64,000 nucleotides of DNA, from assembly GCA_027490995.1 (NCBI GenBank), contig JAIXWY010000009.1, forward strand, positions 1 to 64,000, written 5' to 3'. Origin of the DNA: Opitutaceae bacterium (lineage in GTDB: Bacteria > Verrucomicrobiota > Verrucomicrobiia > Opitutales > Opitutaceae). Below, piece after piece: positions 34,278 through 43,066 of this stretch. The notes beneath the pieces are model-generated. The model did no database searches. It had not been told where the DNA came from and saw nothing but the letters and a program-made list of their open reading frames with translations. Numbering within the stretch: the first letter of the stretch is position 1; each line of letters starts with the position of its first letter. The position numbers and the translations under genes were made by a program.

Positions 34278-36290
34278 ATGACCCTCGCCACGACCGATTC
34301 GTCTCTGTCTGCTTCGACCTCGAACCCTTCTCCGATCGCCCTCGGTGATGCATCGTCGCGCGCGGTGGCTGCGCTCGTGGCGAAGCATGGCGAGACGCAC
34401 CGCGCAGCGGTGGTCTCGGGCGTGGCGTGCGTCGCCGCCCGCTGGAGCGCAGCCGATGGGAACGCCGGCGAGTTCGAGGCGTTCTGCACCAAGCACTTCG
34501 TCGCCGATCCGGCGGAGCGCACCCGCCTGCTCTCCCGCCTCGAGGGAGCGCTCGAGCAGATCATGGGACACCTTTACGAAATGCGCCGCACGCTGCGCCG
34601 CCATCACGACCTACGCGGCGACGAGTTTGAGGGCGTCGACGACCTCCTCGCGCAGTTTGATCCGTCGCCCGATCTCTCGGAGCAGCTCTACCGCCAGAAG
34701 CTCGCACACCTTGCGCTCCTGAACTTTGCGCGACCGACGCTCGAGGAGAGGCTGCGCGACGGCCCCTCCTGGTCGCCGGAGCAATGGGCGGCCACCCGCG
34801 TGGCGCACCAGTTCGGCCCGCGGATTCCGGTGGAACTCGCCGACCGCGCCCGCAAGAACTCGTTCGAGGCGGGTAAGTTCGTCTCCGATTTTCATGTGCC
34901 GGTCGGCGGGGTCGTCGATGCGAAGGGTAAGCGCTGGTTCGCGGCCGGTCGTCGGCTGATCGCGCACTGGCTCGTGCGCGAGGAGATCAAGGCTGGGTAC
35001 GGCGACGCCGACGGCGTGCACAAGCAGCGTGCGCTCTCGTGGGTGATGGCGCGCCACATTGATGGCACGATTCCGGTGCGCGTGATGAACGGAGAAGAGA
35101 CGCGCGACTGGAACCCCGAGACGAACACCGTGGCGGGCGGCGACCCGGGTGACATGCTCGGACTCGTGCGCTACGAGCACTGGATCCGGAACTTCCGCAT
35201 GTCCCAGGAGTTTGATCCGCTCTACCCCGACGAGCCGACTGCGATCGCCCGCAAGTTTGCGCTCGAACGCGAAATGCCCGAGACCGAGGTGGAGAAGCTG
35301 ATGGTCGACCTCCTCGAGTCGCCCGTGCGGCGGGACATTGCGGCATTCATGACGAAGAAGCTCGGCCGAACGCTGGAGCCATTCGACGTCTACTTTGACG
35401 ACATCGTCGAGGCGAAGCCGGCGACCGAGCTGAACGCGGCGGTCAAGGCGCGCTTCACCGATGTGAAGGATTTCGAGCGCAAGCTACCCACCGTGTTGCG
35501 CGAACTCGGCTTCAGCGCGGAGGACGCTGACTTCCTCGGCACGCACATCCGCGTTGAAGTCAGCAAGGGCGCGGGCCACGCGATGCGGCCCGAACTCACC
35601 GGCTACGGCGCCTGGTTGCGCACCTCGAGCCTTGAGCAGGAGATGGGTTGGGACGGTTTTGACACCGCGATGCACGAACTCGGTCACAACCTTGAGCAGC
35701 TATGCTCGACCTACTTCGTGGCGCGCCCGGCGCTGCGCGGCGTACCGAACACGGCGTGCACCGAAGCGTTCGCTTTCCTCTATCAGTCGCTCGCGAAGCG
35801 CGTCGTCGGTGTTGAGAGTGCCGCCGAGGCGGACCGTCAGTTCGCGGTCGACGCGGTGACGACGATGCTCGGCGCCTGCCAGATCGCCGGTCCATCGCTC
35901 CTTGAACTCCGGGTATGGCGCTGGCTCTACGCGAACCCGACGGCAACGCCCGCCGAACTCCGCACCGAAGTGCTGCGCATCGCGGACAACCTGTGGGCGT
36001 CCTACTTCGCGCGCGACTTTGGGCCGGATCCGTACCGCCTCCTCGCCGCGTACCAGCACATGATTGCGTACCCGCTGTATCTACCCGACTACGCGCTCGG
36101 CCAGATGATGAGCCACCAGATCCGCTCGTACCTGCGCGGCAAGGATCTCGCCGCCGAAACGAAACGCATTACGAGCCTCGGGTGCCTGACGCCCGATCTC
36201 TGGATGCGAAAGGCGGTCGGCTCACCGGTCTCACCCGCGTCGCTCGCGCAAGACGCAGCGAAGGGATTGAAGGTGTTGGAGTCGCCTTAA
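34278..36290 (+). CDS. M3-like gluzincin metallopeptidase, no signal peptide
   Basis: 670 aa, cytoplasmic by appearance. HELGH at 466-470 with Glu496, 26 residues later, gives the HExxH...E zinc site spaced as in M3 (thimet oligopeptidase-like) enzymes. The remaining sequence is mainly helical and I recognise no close M3 core such as HEFGHALH. The first about 130 residues hold two predicted helices; a charged segment (LRRHHDLRGDEFEGVDD) follows. It may be a carboxypeptidase or dipeptidase. ATG 34278 gives a reasonable N-terminus; the region upstream is not coding-like. It is divergent from the M16 gene across 195 bp and convergent with a Gfo/Idh/MocA gene. Confidence 0.75.
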   Translation: MTLATTDSSLSASTSNPSPIALGDASSRAVAALVAKHGETHRAAVVSGVACVAARWSAADGNAGEFEAFCTKHFVADPAERTRLLSRLEGALEQIMGHLYEMRRTLRRHHDLRGDEFEGVDDLLAQFDPSPDLSEQLYRQKLAHLALLNFARPTLEERLRDGPSWSPEQWAATRVAHQFGPRIPVELADRARKNSFEAGKFVSDFHVPVGGVVDAKGKRWFAAGRRLIAHWLVREEIKAGYGDADGVHKQRALSWVMARHIDGTIPVRVMNGEETRDWNPETNTVAGGDPGDMLGLVRYEHWIRNFRMSQEFDPLYPDEPTAIARKFALEREMPETEVEKLMVDLLESPVRRDIAAFMTKKLGRTLEPFDVYFDDIVEAKPATELNAAVKARFTDVKDFERKLPTVLRELGFSAEDADFLGTHIRVEVSKGAGHAMRPELTGYGAWLRTSSLEQEMGWDGFDTAMHELGHNLEQLCSTYFVARPALRGVPNTACTEAFAFLYQSLAKRVVGVESAAEADRQFAVDAVTTMLGACQIAGPSLLELRVWRWLYANPTATPAELRTEVLRIADNLWASYFARDFGPDPYRLLAAYQHMIAYPLYLPDYALGQMMSHQIRSYLRGKDLAAETKRITSLGCLTPDLWMRKAVGSPVSPASLAQDAAKGLKVLESP

Positions 36291-36349
36291 GGGTTCGGAG
36301 CTCACCACACGGTGATGCGCTCGGCGCGTAAACCGCCGTTGCGGTGCGT

Positions 36350-37723
36350 TCAGACGGCCCAGGGGGCCCGGGCCGGGCGGGACAGCAGGGCGTTGGCTTC
36401 GGAGTGCCCGGGGAAGGTCTCGGCCACCGGATCCCACCGGAGCGTCGTGTCGAGGCGCGCGGCGATGTGGGCGATCTGGGCCATCGAGGCCGCGCGGTGC
36501 CCCACCTCAGCCGGGATGATGGTCTCGCGGCGGGACTTCACGCACGCGATGAAGTCATCCTTCTCGTCGGCAAGCGGCAGCGTGAGATCCCCCGGCCCCG
36601 GCTTCCACTTCAGGAGCGCCGGGTCGTGGGCTTTGAAGCCGTTGGACCGGAACCACGTGTTCTCGATCCATCCCTCGCTTCCTTCGACGCGGACCGAGGC
36701 GCGGTCGCAATCCGTGTAGTCGATCTCGACGCCATTGGCGTAGCGGTAACGTACGACGAAGTTGCGCGGGACGTCCCAGAGGGAGTCGGTGGGAAACTCG
36801 GCGCGGCCGGAGACCTCAACCGGACCCGTATGTTCAGTGCCCATCGCCCATTGAGCGATGTCGAGCATGTGCCCGCCCCAATTGTTGATGTTGCCGAGAT
36901 TGTAGTCGGAGATCTGGAACCAACCGGGGCTTTCCCCGGCGGCGTAGCTGAGGCCACCCCGAGGATGGTGGACCCGCGCCTGCGTATAAGGCCGGTCGGG
37001 GGCTGGACCCTGCCACAGCTCGTAGTTGAGATCCGAGGGCACTGGCATCGGAGCCGGGAAACCCGCGATCGGCTCGGGACTCCGCGGGACGGTGACGACG
37101 AGCCGACGCACCTGGCCGATCCGTCCGTTGCGCACAATCTGACAAAGGCGGTGGAAGAAAGGCTGGCTCCGGACCTCGGTGTCGGTGCGAAAAACGCGGC
37201 CGTACTGCTTCATCGCGTTCGCGATCGCGCGGCCCTCCATCACGGAGAGCGAGATGGGCTTCTCGAGGGCGACATCCTTACCGGCGCGGGCGGCGGCGAC
37301 CGCCATGGCAGCGTGCCAGTGATCGGGCGTCGAGATCATGACCGCGTCGATGTCGGGTCGGGCGAGAACGTCGCGGAAATCCTCATACACTGCGCATCCC
37401 CGGTAGGTGCCGCTCGGAGCGGACTGCGCGTAAGCAGCCTCGACCCGCTGGCGCGCCTGCTCAGCGCGCCAGCGATCGACGTCGCACACGGCGACGACCT
37501 GCACGTCCGCCGAGGCGAGGAACATCGGGAGGTTGGCGTAGGCCACCTGCCGGCCCGTACCGATGAAGGCGAGGTTGATGCGATTGCTCGCGGCCACGGT
37601 CCCGCGAGCCCGGACGGGAAGGATAAGCGGGGCAACGGCCGCGACCGCTCCAAGCTGGCCGAGAAACCGGCGGCGACTGATCGTGCGGCCAGCGGGCCCA
37701 GATGGGGTTCGAATCTCGCTCAT
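36350..37723 (-). CDS. Exported Gfo/Idh/MocA family oxidoreductase
   Basis: 457 aa. A Tat-type signal (SRRRFLGQLGAVAAVAPLIL) precedes the NAD(P)-binding Rossmann fold with AFIGTGRQVAYAN. The conserved EKPISLSV motif and DHWHAAMAVAAARAG follow, and a C-terminal alpha/beta domain carries NNWGGHMLDIAQW. This WGGHMLD-type sequence marks the large secreted subgroup in Verrucomicrobia/Planctomycetes. The substrate is probably a sugar but is unassigned. ATG 37721-37723 was selected because it lies just before the twin-arginine region. It is only distantly similar to the exported oxidoreductase at 3.8-5.1 kb, so they are not recent duplicates. Confidence 0.87.
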   Translation of the reverse strand: MSEIRTPSGPAGRTISRRRFLGQLGAVAAVAPLILPVRARGTVAASNRINLAFIGTGRQVAYANLPMFLASADVQVVAVCDVDRWRAEQARQRVEAAYAQSAPSGTYRGCAVYEDFRDVLARPDIDAVMISTPDHWHAAMAVAAARAGKDVALEKPISLSVMEGRAIANAMKQYGRVFRTDTEVRSQPFFHRLCQIVRNGRIGQVRRLVVTVPRSPEPIAGFPAPMPVPSDLNYELWQGPAPDRPYTQARVHHPRGGLSYAAGESPGWFQISDYNLGNINNWGGHMLDIAQWAMGTEHTGPVEVSGRAEFPTDSLWDVPRNFVVRYRYANGVEIDYTDCDRASVRVEGSEGWIENTWFRSNGFKAHDPALLKWKPGPGDLTLPLADEKDDFIACVKSRRETIIPAEVGHRAASMAQIAHIAARLDTTLRWDPVAETFPGHSEANALLSRPARAPWAV

Positions 37724-37801
37724 GGTGAAAAAGTCGGTGGAATTTGATTCAGGATCACGCTTCGCACATTGCACGACACGAGTCGTCGTCGAAGCGGCAA
37801 C

Positions 37802-38983
37802 TCAATGCGATCGCGGCCCAAACACCGCGTCCATCGCCTCGGGCGCGGCGAACATCAGTGCGGCATCGTGTCCTACGCCGGCGGCTTCCACGAGGCGCCA
37901 GCCAAACGTCCACCCGCGCTGCGCCGCCAGCGCGCGCGCGAACGCGAAGCAGGCGTGACCGCGCTCGTAGCGGCTCTTTCCCTGACGCAGCGCGGCATCG
38001 CTGCGATCGAGGCTCTTCGCGTTCGGATCGGTATCCGCAGTACCAAGGTAAAAGGTCAGCGGCGCAGCAAGGTAGCGGCGCAGGCTCTCATCGTCGCTCC
38101 ACTCCGCCGGCAGACCGCCGAAGCCATATCCAAACTCCGCGTCACGCGTGGGGAAAAGGTGCGAACCCGGATTCGCCGCGATGATGCGCACCGGTCCTTC
38201 GGGGAGGAACGCGGCGAGCCGGACGAGGAACTGTCCGCCCGCCGAATGCCCAAGGTAGAAATAAGGGAGATCCGGCGTCCCTTCCCTCGCCCGCACGTCC
38301 GCCACCAAGCGGGGAATAATCGCATAGGTCCACACCTCGCGGGGCTGCGGCTCCCCAGCAAGCGTGATCCCGCCGCGCTGGTAACGCTCGGGTGGAAAGC
38401 GCTCGCGGTCGAAAAGCGGTGTCACCACCAGCACCCGCGCGCGCTCCGCGAGGTTGATCGCAAAGTTGCGGTAATCTTCCGCATTCCGCGCCACACCGTG
38501 GAACACCACCACCAACGGGCCGTCGCGATACGTCGCTGGTTTATAGGCAAAGACCCGAATCGGTTCGCTGCCGTTCGCAAACTCGTAGTCGGAGGCGCCG
38601 ATCGGTATCGCCATCGCCGATCGTGGCATCGCCGACGACGCATCCACCGCACTCTCCGCCGCCGCCCGGACGGGAGCCTCTAGATTCGAACGATCGGCTC
38701 GCTCGGCGAGACCCGCCGGATTCGCCGGCGAAGCCACGGCCGACGCCGCGTTGACCATGAGCGCCACCGTCACCCACGCCATCCACACCAGTCCAGCGCT
38801 CCACCTCCACGCGTTCCCACTCCCGACCACCCTGCGGGCCACCCGCTCGAGCACGCACCCGTTGCCCGCATGGCCAGCGGATCCGCGCTCTGTTTCCAGA
38901 AATCGGCCTCGATCCGCGCCACGCGCCGACTGCCGGGAGTCAGGCGCGCGCAGCAGAACACGGTCGCACATCATTGGGTTCAT
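37802..38983 (-). CDS. Alpha/beta hydrolase (esterase/PHB-depolymerase-like)
   Basis: 393 aa from ATG 38983. A hydrophobic segment (WSAGLVWMAWVTVALMV) near residue 60 is probably a signal or anchor, so a later start is possible. The hydrolase core has oxyanion region VVFHGVARNAEDYR, nucleophile LGHSAGGQFLVRLAAF, acid in GTADTDPNAK and His in EAAGVGHDAALMF. It resembles the polyhydroxybutyrate-depolymerase/feruloyl-esterase-like group. The ATG overlaps the rlmD stop codon (ATGA, 38980-38983), suggesting coupling to rlmD unless a shorter start is used. Confidence 0.72.
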   Translation of the reverse strand: MNPMMCDRVLLRAPDSRQSARGADRGRFLETERGSAGHAGNGCVLERVARRVVGSGNAWRWSAGLVWMAWVTVALMVNAASAVASPANPAGLAERADRSNLEAPVRAAAESAVDASSAMPRSAMAIPIGASDYEFANGSEPIRVFAYKPATYRDGPLVVVFHGVARNAEDYRNFAINLAERARVLVVTPLFDRERFPPERYQRGGITLAGEPQPREVWTYAIIPRLVADVRAREGTPDLPYFYLGHSAGGQFLVRLAAFLPEGPVRIIAANPGSHLFPTRDAEFGYGFGGLPAEWSDDESLRRYLAAPLTFYLGTADTDPNAKSLDRSDAALRQGKSRYERGHACFAFARALAAQRGWTFGWRLVEAAGVGHDAALMFAAPEAMDAVFGPRSH

Positions 38984-40455
38984 GGCGTGGGCTCTGTCGG
39001 ACCCAAGGACGGGTCTAGGCTCGAAGCCGCAGTCGGGCTTGCCAGCGGGGCCACGCTTACGTTCACGCCCGGGCTGGCAGCCGCGAGCATCGCCGCTTGG
39101 GCACTGCGCTCCAGTGTGATGATACACTCGAGGTGCCGAGTCTGGGGAAAGAGATCGAACGGCTGCACCGCACGCACGACGTAGCCCGCGTCGAGGAAGT
39201 GACGCAGGTCGCGCATCTGAGTCGCGGGGTCGCAAGAGACATAGACCACGGCGCGCGGTCCAAACCCGAAGAGTTGCGTCAGGAAGGCCTCATCGCAGCC
39301 CTTTCGCGGCGGATCGATCACGACAACGGTATCCGAAGCCGGATTACGCAGTCCGGCAAAGATCCGCGCCGCATCGCCGGCCTCGAAGCGCGCGTTCGTG
39401 ATGCCGTTGGTGGCGGCGTTCTCCCGCGCAAAGGCCACGCTGCTCTCGCTGATTTCGATTCCAGTGACCTCGACAAACGCGGGGGCGGCGGTGAGCGCGA
39501 ACAAGCCGCTGCCGCAGTAGGCGTCGACGAGATAGCTCGCCCCGCTCGCCGCCGCCTGCTCGCGGACGTACGACGTGAACGCGGGGAGGATGAACGGGTT
39601 GTTCTGGAAGAAATCTCGGGCGAGGAAGCGGAGGCGGAGGTTCCCCACCGTCTCGACGATTGCCGCATCGAAGTCCGTGGTGACCTCCCCCGACGCCTCG
39701 CGCAGCAGGAGTGTGGCACCACGCTGGTAGCCGCCTGCGGCGGCGCGGGCGCGCACCTCATCGCGCAACGGCTCAAGGCGCGTATTGATGGCATCCGTCG
39801 CGATGGCACAGCGCGGGACATCGAGGATGTCGAAGCGCGTGCCCTGTCGGAGGAATCCGATCGCTGGTGGCACGGCCAGATCTCGCGGCGCGGCAAAGTG
39901 CGGGGTGATCTTCGAGCGATAGCCCCACTCGCGCGGCGAACCCTGGACTGGCGCCACCGGGAACGAGAGTCCGGCCATGTGCTCGAGCAGTTCGGCGACC
40001 TGACGCCGCTTCCACTCCAGCTGGGCCGGGTAAGCGAGATGCTGGTACTGGCAACCTCCGCACCGTCCGTACAGCGGGCACGGCGCCGTCACGCGGTCCG
40101 GCGAGGCCACCAAGACCTCGAGCAAGTCGGCCTCGGAGAAATTCCGATGATTGCGGAACACCCGGGCCCGCACCCGTTCGCCCGGGAGCGTGAAGGGCAC
40201 CATGACGACCCAGTTCTCGATCGCCCGTCCCTCGGGACCTGGGCGCGAGAAGCGGCCCAGCCCGGAGCCGAGGTTGGTCAGGGTACTGATCTCTAATTCG
40301 ATCTCCTCGTGATAGGAAAACGGGAGGTCATTGAATCGCGCCTTCTTCTTGCCCACGGCTCCACGTTTCGGCGCTGGACGGAATTCACAATGCCAAATCC
40401 GCGGCGCGTCAGCCGCCTTCGCTGGCAGCACCAGCAGCGCAGTCGCAGCCGGCAT
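38980..40455 (-). CDS. rlmD: 23S rRNA (uracil-C5)-methyltransferase, RlmD/RumA family
   Basis: 491 aa. A TRAM RNA-binding domain (IELEISTLTNLGSGLGRF) begins near residue 52. The 4Fe-4S cluster motif CPLYGRCGGCQYQH follows, then the SAM-dependent domain with DAYCGSGLFAL (motif I), IDPPRKGCDEAF (motif IV) and the catalytic cysteine in VYVSCDPATQMRDL. It makes m5U in 23S rRNA; RlmD (U1939) is likely but RlmCD or tRNA m5U54 activity cannot be excluded. The N-terminal 45 residues before TRAM look non-conserved; a GTG at 40356 would remove 33 of them. Divergent from the SpoU methyltransferase gene. Confidence 0.86.
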   Translation of the reverse strand: MPAATALLVLPAKAADAPRIWHCEFRPAPKRGAVGKKKARFNDLPFSYHEEIELEISTLTNLGSGLGRFSRPGPEGRAIENWVVMVPFTLPGERVRARVFRNHRNFSEADLLEVLVASPDRVTAPCPLYGRCGGCQYQHLAYPAQLEWKRRQVAELLEHMAGLSFPVAPVQGSPREWGYRSKITPHFAAPRDLAVPPAIGFLRQGTRFDILDVPRCAIATDAINTRLEPLRDEVRARAAAGGYQRGATLLLREASGEVTTDFDAAIVETVGNLRLRFLARDFFQNNPFILPAFTSYVREQAAASGASYLVDAYCGSGLFALTAAPAFVEVTGIEISESSVAFARENAATNGITNARFEAGDAARIFAGLRNPASDTVVVIDPPRKGCDEAFLTQLFGFGPRAVVYVSCDPATQMRDLRHFLDAGYVVRAVQPFDLFPQTRHLECIITLERSAQAAMLAAASPGVNVSVAPLASPTAASSLDPSLGPTEPTP

Positions 40456-40620
40456 GGAGGTTCCAGTCCCGCCGGCGCGGACGAACCCCTTCGTCCCCGG
40501 CAGGCTTCCGGTCGACCGGCTGGCCGGGCTCCCCTTCGCATCACACGAGGGGTACTTCGCTGACGCTATCGCCGCGAAGCAGGCTGGCCACCTCGCGCCG
40601 AAGCGCTAGCGTGTTCCTCC

Positions 40621-41436
40621 GTGGACCTCCCCGTCGAGAAGATCTCCAGCCTGCAGAACCCGCGCGTGAAGCACTTGGTGCGGCTGCGCGACCGGCGTCC
40701 GCGCGATGAGGCCGGCGTTTTTCTGGTCGAGGGTTACCGCGAAATCCGGCGCGCGCTGGAGAAGGGCGTGGCCCTGCAGGAGGTGTATTTTTCGCGAGAC
40801 TGGTTTCTCGGCGAGAACGAGCCTGCCCTGCTGGAAGAAGCCCAGCGGCGAGGCGCATTGCTCTTCGAACTCTCCAAGGATGCCTTCGCCAAGGTCGCGT
40901 ACCGCGAACGGCCCGATGGACTTCTGGCGGTCGCGCCGCAGTGGCGGCGTTCCCTGGCCGAGCTCGCGCTGCCCGCCGTCCCGTTCCTGCTGGTCGTCGA
41001 ATCCATCGAAAAACCCGGTAACCTCGGCACGATCCTGCGCAGCGCCGATGCCGCTGGGTGCGATGCCCTGATCGTCTGCGACCCGATCACGGATCTCTTC
41101 AACCCCAACGTCGTCCGAGCCTCCACCGGCGTCTTGTTCTCCGTGCCCTGCGTGGTCGCCTCCAGCGAGGACGTCCAAGCCTGGCTCCGCAGCCGAGGCA
41201 TTCGCAGCATCGCCACCACGCCGGCGGCCACGACCCTGTACACCGACGCTGATCTCAAGGGCCCCTTGGCCGTGGTGATGGGCAGTGAACAGTACGGCCT
41301 GAGCGAGTTTTGGCTCAAACACGCCGACCTCCCCGTGCGCATCCCGATGGCGGGTCAGGCCGACTCGCTCAACGTCGCGATGGCGACCATTATCACGCTC
41401 TTTGAAGCGGTGCGGCAGCGCACGGCACGCCCCTGA
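40621..41436 (+). CDS. TrmH/SpoU family rRNA/tRNA 2'-O-methyltransferase
   Basis: 271 aa beginning at a GTG. The N-terminal substrate-binding domain (SLQNPRVKHLVRLRDRR...VEGYREIRRAL) is followed by the SPOUT trefoil-knot domain: ESIEKPGNLGTILRSADAAG, NPNVVRASTGVLFSVP, VMGSEQYGLSEFW and the C-terminal knot ADSLNVAMATIITLFEAVR. SPOUT proteins methylate 2'-OH of RNA nucleotides using SAM in the knot. The RNA target is not deducible. The same strand continues to the RelE-like gene after 69 bp. Confidence 0.88.
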   Translation: MDLPVEKISSLQNPRVKHLVRLRDRRPRDEAGVFLVEGYREIRRALEKGVALQEVYFSRDWFLGENEPALLEEAQRRGALLFELSKDAFAKVAYRERPDGLLAVAPQWRRSLAELALPAVPFLLVVESIEKPGNLGTILRSADAAGCDALIVCDPITDLFNPNVVRASTGVLFSVPCVVASSEDVQAWLRSRGIRSIATTPAATTLYTDADLKGPLAVVMGSEQYGLSEFWLKHADLPVRIPMAGQADSLNVAMATIITLFEAVRQRTARP

Positions 41437-41460
41437 CCAAGACCGCTGGAAAAGAAAGCG

Positions 41461-41480
41461 TTGCCGCGACCGGCAATTTG
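41461..41480 (+). terminator. Small hairpin upstream of RelE-like gene
   Basis: TTGCCG at 41461-41466 pairs with CGGCAA at 41471-41476 around the tetraloop CGAC, followed by TTTG. It lies 24 bp after the SpoU stop and 26 bp before the RelE-like ATG. It may be a short intrinsic-type terminator or a 5'-leader structure. Confidence 0.4.
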
Positions 41481-41505
41481 CAAAAGCTCCCCCCTTCTCT
41501 CCACC

Positions 41506-41865
41506 ATGTTCCAGGTCACCTTTTCCGAGCAGGCGATCAGCGAACTGAACAAGCTCGACAAGCTGGCACAGCTTGAAGCCGTTGAGCCAATCAGTGGCAT
41601 CAAGGCAGCTGATCTCGAAAAGCCGCGCGAGCCATTGGGCCGTTTCCACCGCGGCGGCCAGACCCTTTACCGCCTCCGGTCTGGGGACCACCGGTTCTAT
41701 TTCGATATCCAGGGCACCACCCTGTTCGTGCATTACATCCTCCACCGTAATTCATTGGAGGACTTCCTTTTGCGAAATAAGCTTCCCGTGACTGAGACGC
41801 AGTTGGTCGAGCAGCATTCCAAGTTTTGGAAGTACTTGGAGTCTCTCACCAAGAAAACGGGATAA
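41506..41865 (+). CDS. RelE/ParE-like small protein without antitoxin partner
   Basis: 119 aa. The order of elements fits a RelE/ParE toxin fold: strand MFQVTFSEQAISEL, helix, then a core GQTLYRLRSGDHRFYFDI and a final strand LFVHYILHRNSLEDFL (segment from residue 51). RelE-fold proteins cleave mRNA on the ribosome or inhibit gyrase, but here no adjacent antitoxin gene is visible and the next gene is pssA, 17 bp downstream. The conserved setting suggests a housekeeping or silenced role. The C-terminal tail (VEQHSKFWKYLESLTKKTG) is lysine-rich and helical. Start ATG 41506 follows CCTTCTCTCCACC. Confidence 0.6.
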   Translation: MFQVTFSEQAISELNKLDKLAQLEAVEPISGIKAADLEKPREPLGRFHRGGQTLYRLRSGDHRFYFDIQGTTLFVHYILHRNSLEDFLLRNKLPVTETQLVEQHSKFWKYLESLTKKTG

Positions 41866-41882
41866 ACCGCGAGACCCCTCCC

Positions 41883-42794
41883 ATGGCTGATCCCGTGCGC
41901 ACGAATCAGGACGACGATTCTGACCCGAACGAAGTGGTTCCGACGGGCGCGGAGGACCGGGAGAACCCGTACTCGGTGACGGCGGCGAGCCGGATCTACT
42001 TCCTGCCGAACCTGATGACGGCGGGAAACCTCTTTTGTGGATTCACATCGGTAATCCGCTGCATTCAAGCGAACTACGAAACGAAGCAGGCCGCGGTGAT
42101 CACTGGATCCGCGATCGACCTCTACAAGCAGGCGATTTGGCTGATCTTTGGCGCGGCGGCGTTCGACATGCTGGATGGTCGCCTCGCGCGGATGGGCGGC
42201 CGCGAATCGCTCTTCGGGGCGGAGTTCGACTCCCTTGCGGACGTGATTTCCTTCGGAATCGCGCCCGCCCTGATGGTGTTTTTCCTGATCCTTTCGCCGA
42301 CCCAGGGTTACCCCGTGTTTCGGGAGATTGGCTGGGTCTTCGCGTTCATTTACCTGCTTTGCGCGGCCGTGCGTCTGGCCCGCTTCAATGTCATCACGAA
42401 CCCCTTGTTGGCCCGGGCGAAGACCGAGAGCAGCAAGGATTTTGTTGGTCTACCCGTCCCGGCTGCCGCGATCACGGTGGCCAGCCTCGTGCTCTTCCTC
42501 CTGAGCATGGCTGAGCAGGACCGGTCGTTGCATCGCTGGGCGTTGGTTCTTCCTGTCCTCTTGGCCATCATCGCCATCCTGATGGTGAGCACCGTCCGTT
42601 ACCCCAGTGGCAAACAGGTGGACATGCAGACCACGACGAGGCTGACGCGCTTCGTGACGCTATTGTTCTGTGTCGCGGCGGTCATCGTCTTCAAGGAAGT
42701 CGGCCTTCTCGTGGTGACCTTGGGTTATATCGGTTTCGGGCTGGTGCGTCACCTTCGGCGCAGCCTACTCGCGCCAAAGCCACCGATCGCTTGA
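41883..42794 (+). CDS. pssA: CDP-diacylglycerol-serine O-phosphatidyltransferase (PssA)
   Basis: 303 aa integral membrane enzyme. It carries the CDP-alcohol phosphotransferase signature D98-G-x2-A-R-x8-G112-x3-D116-x3-D120 (in DGRLARMGGRESLFG...). About seven to eight hydrophobic segments follow or flank it, including LIFGAAAFDML, VFFLILSP, VFAFIYLLCAAV and VLFLLSM. It makes phosphatidylserine, the precursor of phosphatidylethanolamine, at the inner membrane. A hydrophilic N-terminal stretch of about 35 residues precedes the first helix. ATG 41883 is 17 bp after the RelE-like stop, so the genes are co-transcribed. No psd decarboxylase gene is in the window. Confidence 0.88.
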   Translation: MADPVRTNQDDDSDPNEVVPTGAEDRENPYSVTAASRIYFLPNLMTAGNLFCGFTSVIRCIQANYETKQAAVITGSAIDLYKQAIWLIFGAAAFDMLDGRLARMGGRESLFGAEFDSLADVISFGIAPALMVFFLILSPTQGYPVFREIGWVFAFIYLLCAAVRLARFNVITNPLLARAKTESSKDFVGLPVPAAAITVASLVLFLLSMAEQDRSLHRWALVLPVLLAIIAILMVSTVRYPSGKQVDMQTTTRLTRFVTLLFCVAAVIVFKEVGLLVVTLGYIGFGLVRHLRRSLLAPKPPIA

Positions 42795-42813
42795 AAGGGA
42801 GAACGAATACCTT

Positions 42814-42899
42814 GTGAAGAACCTGTCGGGACCTCGCGCACAATTTCGAGCCGGTGAAAAACCGGGTACTTCCTCGGGGCTTCCCGGGAAGTTCTTCAC
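42814..42899 (+). promoter_or_regulatory. Structured 3'/5' region between pssA and dnaN
   Basis: GTGAAGAAC at 42814-42822 is complementary to GTTCTTCAC at 42891-42899, and neighbouring bases (GTCGGG and CCCGGG) extend the pairing imperfectly. Inside lie two more hairpins: CCGGT/ACCGG at 42851-42865 with a GAAAA loop, and ACTTCC/GGAAGT at about 42868-42892, competing with the outer stem. It may be a pssA terminator structure or part of the dnaN leader. From 42983 the sequence turns AT-rich (ATAATAAGACTG, TTAATTACTTATTG), a likely dnaN promoter zone. I see no DnaA-box cluster. Confidence 0.4.
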
Positions 42900-43066
42900 G
42901 ATGACCAGCGTGTGGGTTGAGCGGCGTTTCTCAGAGTGGAGAGGGGCCCTGAACGGCAGGTTGTTGGTCCTTTCCTGACCCCATAATAAGACTGCTGTTA
43001 ATTACTTATTGAATAAGGTATCACTTAGACTTTGTTAACGACTCGGCACCACGTGCCTCGCGCCCC

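Noticed and set aside
36332..36345. ACCGC/GCGGT hairpin between the M3-like and Gfo/Idh genes
   Set aside because: Five-bp stem without T-run; such pairs are frequent in this G+C-rich DNA.
40331..40609. Plus-strand 92-aa frame overlapping the rlmD start
   Set aside because: Overlaps a well-supported gene antisense, is Ala/Pro-rich, and no family or signal is visible.
42795..43066. Possible replication origin next to dnaN
   Set aside because: No TTATCCACA-type DnaA boxes seen and no dnaA gene nearby.
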